NCBI GenBank assembly: GCA_020348765.1
Contig: CP070753.1
Coordinates: forward strand, 1,431,663 to 1,438,127
Direction of reading: 5' to 3'
DNA length: 6,465 bases
Source: Burkholderiales bacterium
GTDB taxonomy: Bacteria; Pseudomonadota; Gammaproteobacteria; Burkholderiales; Burkholderiaceae_E
In this document: positions 5,713-6,465 of the stretch, in pieces
Layout of the letters: the number at the start of each line of letters is the position of its first letter
How positions within the stretch are numbered: position 1 is the first letter of the stretch
Made by a program: the position numbers and the translations under genes
Notes under the pieces: generated by a model
Seen by the model: only the letters and a program-made list of their open reading frames with translations
Databases searched by the model: none
Told to the model about the DNA's origin: nothing

Positions 5713-6465
5713 CGGACCAGTCGCAGCCGGTGGCCGACCAGCACGTCGGCACCGAGCAGGAAGAACAGCAGCAGCCCCTGGAACATGCCGCTGATCGCGT
5801 TGGGTAGCTGCATCGTGATCTGCGCGCTTTCGCCGCCCAGGTAGAGCAGCGACATCAGCAGGCTCGCCAGAACGATGCCGACCGGGTGCAGCCGGCCGAG
5901 GAAAGCGACGATGATCGCCGCGAAGCCGTAGCCCGGCGACACCGCGGGCTGCAGCTGGCCGAGCGGACCGGCCACCTCGCCGACCCCCGCGAGCCCAGCG
6001 GCCACGCCGCCTGCCAAGAGGCCGATCCAAACCGCGCGCCCGGCGGCGAAGCCGGCGGAGCGCGCCGCATCCGGCGCGAGCCCGCCGACGCGCAGCTGGA
6101 AGCCGACGAAGCGGCGCGCGACGAACAGCCACACGAGTGGCACCGCGACCACCGTGACCAGGATCGACGCGTTCAGCCGTGTGCCCTCCCACAGGTTCGG
6201 CCACAGCGCGGCCTCGCCGAACAGGATCGACTGCGGGAAGTTGAGCCCGGCGGGGTCGCGCCACGGCCCGTACACCAGGTACGACAGCAGCAGCCAGGCC
6301 ACGTAGCTGAGCATCAGGCTCGCCAGGATCTCGTTGGCATTGAAGCGGGTGCGCAGCCAGGCCGGGATCGCCGCCCACAGCCCGCCGGCCCCCGCCCCGG
6401 CCAGCACCATCGCCGGCAGCAGCAGCGCGCTGTCGCTGCCGTCGAACGCGATCGCGAGGCCACCG
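5709..6465 (-). CDS. ABC transporter permease 1, C-terminal part (NupP/YufP-like; 5' end beyond window)
   Basis: This is the longer permease partner of a BMP-type importer. The last 251 residues are visible; the frame remains open to the right edge, where it reads GGLAIAFDGSDSALLLPAM before the internal methionine at 6410. The family average of about 350 residues means roughly 100 N-terminal residues lie outside. Typical segments are TRFNANEILASLMLSYVAWLL (the ANE/ILASLML block of this group), FQLRVGGLAPDAARSAGF (the cytoplasmic coupling loop) and SPGYGFAAIIVAFLGRLHPVGIVLASLLMSLLYLGGE near the C-terminus, spread over several membrane spans. It ends with TGA at 5711-5709, sharing 4 nt with the permease 2 start. 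A cognate ATP-binding protein gene is expected upstream, past 6465, as in nupNOPQ-like clusters; this cannot be seen here. Confidence 0.93.
   Translation of the reverse strand, partial: GGLAIAFDGSDSALLLPAMVLAGAGAGGLWAAIPAWLRTRFNANEILASLMLSYVAWLLLSYLVYGPWRDPAGLNFPQSILFGEAALWPNLWEGTRLNASILVTVVAVPLVWLFVARRFVGFQLRVGGLAPDAARSAGFAAGRAVWIGLLAGGVAAGLAGVGEVAGPLGQLQPAVSPGYGFAAIIVAFLGRLHPVGIVLASLLMSLLYLGGESAQITMQLPNAISGMFQGLLLFFLLGADVLVGHRLRLVR

Overview
This is a high-GC window (roughly 70% G+C, with strong G/C preference at third codon positions). Its genes deal with purine salvage, purine catabolism and purine uptake. The GC content, the GMP reductase, guanine deaminase and allantoate-amidohydrolase-like proteins, and a BMP-type transporter beside them suggest a betaproteobacterium such as a Burkholderiales member. 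That placement is an inference from remembered families, not a search result.

Layout: the plus strand carries the 3' part of GMP reductase (guaC, cut by the left edge, stop at 481). It is followed by an M20-family zinc amidohydrolase resembling allantoate amidohydrolase (allC-like, best start 613, stop 1869). The minus strand is read from the right edge. It carries an ABC-transporter permease cut at the right edge (stop at 5709), a second permease joined to it by an ATGA overlap (5712-4795), a 296-bp intergenic stretch, a BMP-family periplasmic binding protein (4498-3416), a 139-bp spacer, and guanine deaminase (guaD, 3276-1915). The two gene groups converge, with only 45 bp between stop codons (1870-1914).

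How it may work together: the permeases and binding protein look like a nucleoside/purine importer of the PnrA/NupNOPQ type. Its ATPase is not in the window and is probably upstream of the right edge. GuaD would convert imported guanine to xanthine for the urate/allantoin route. The allC-like enzyme would act late in that route, releasing ammonia from allantoate. GuaC would return GMP to the IMP pool. The substrate of the importer is inferred from these neighbours.

The most unusual structure is a direct tandem array of a 13-bp unit between the permease and binding-protein genes. It has eight near-perfect copies at 4683-4786, and decayed copies appear to continue in phase back to about 4618. 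Other items of interest are a 28-bp perfect palindrome inside guaD, an Arg/Pro-rich C-terminal tail on GuaD, and several small dyad symmetries in the intergenic regions. I see no RNA genes, insertion sequences, CRISPR arrays or phage genes, and no wholly new system.
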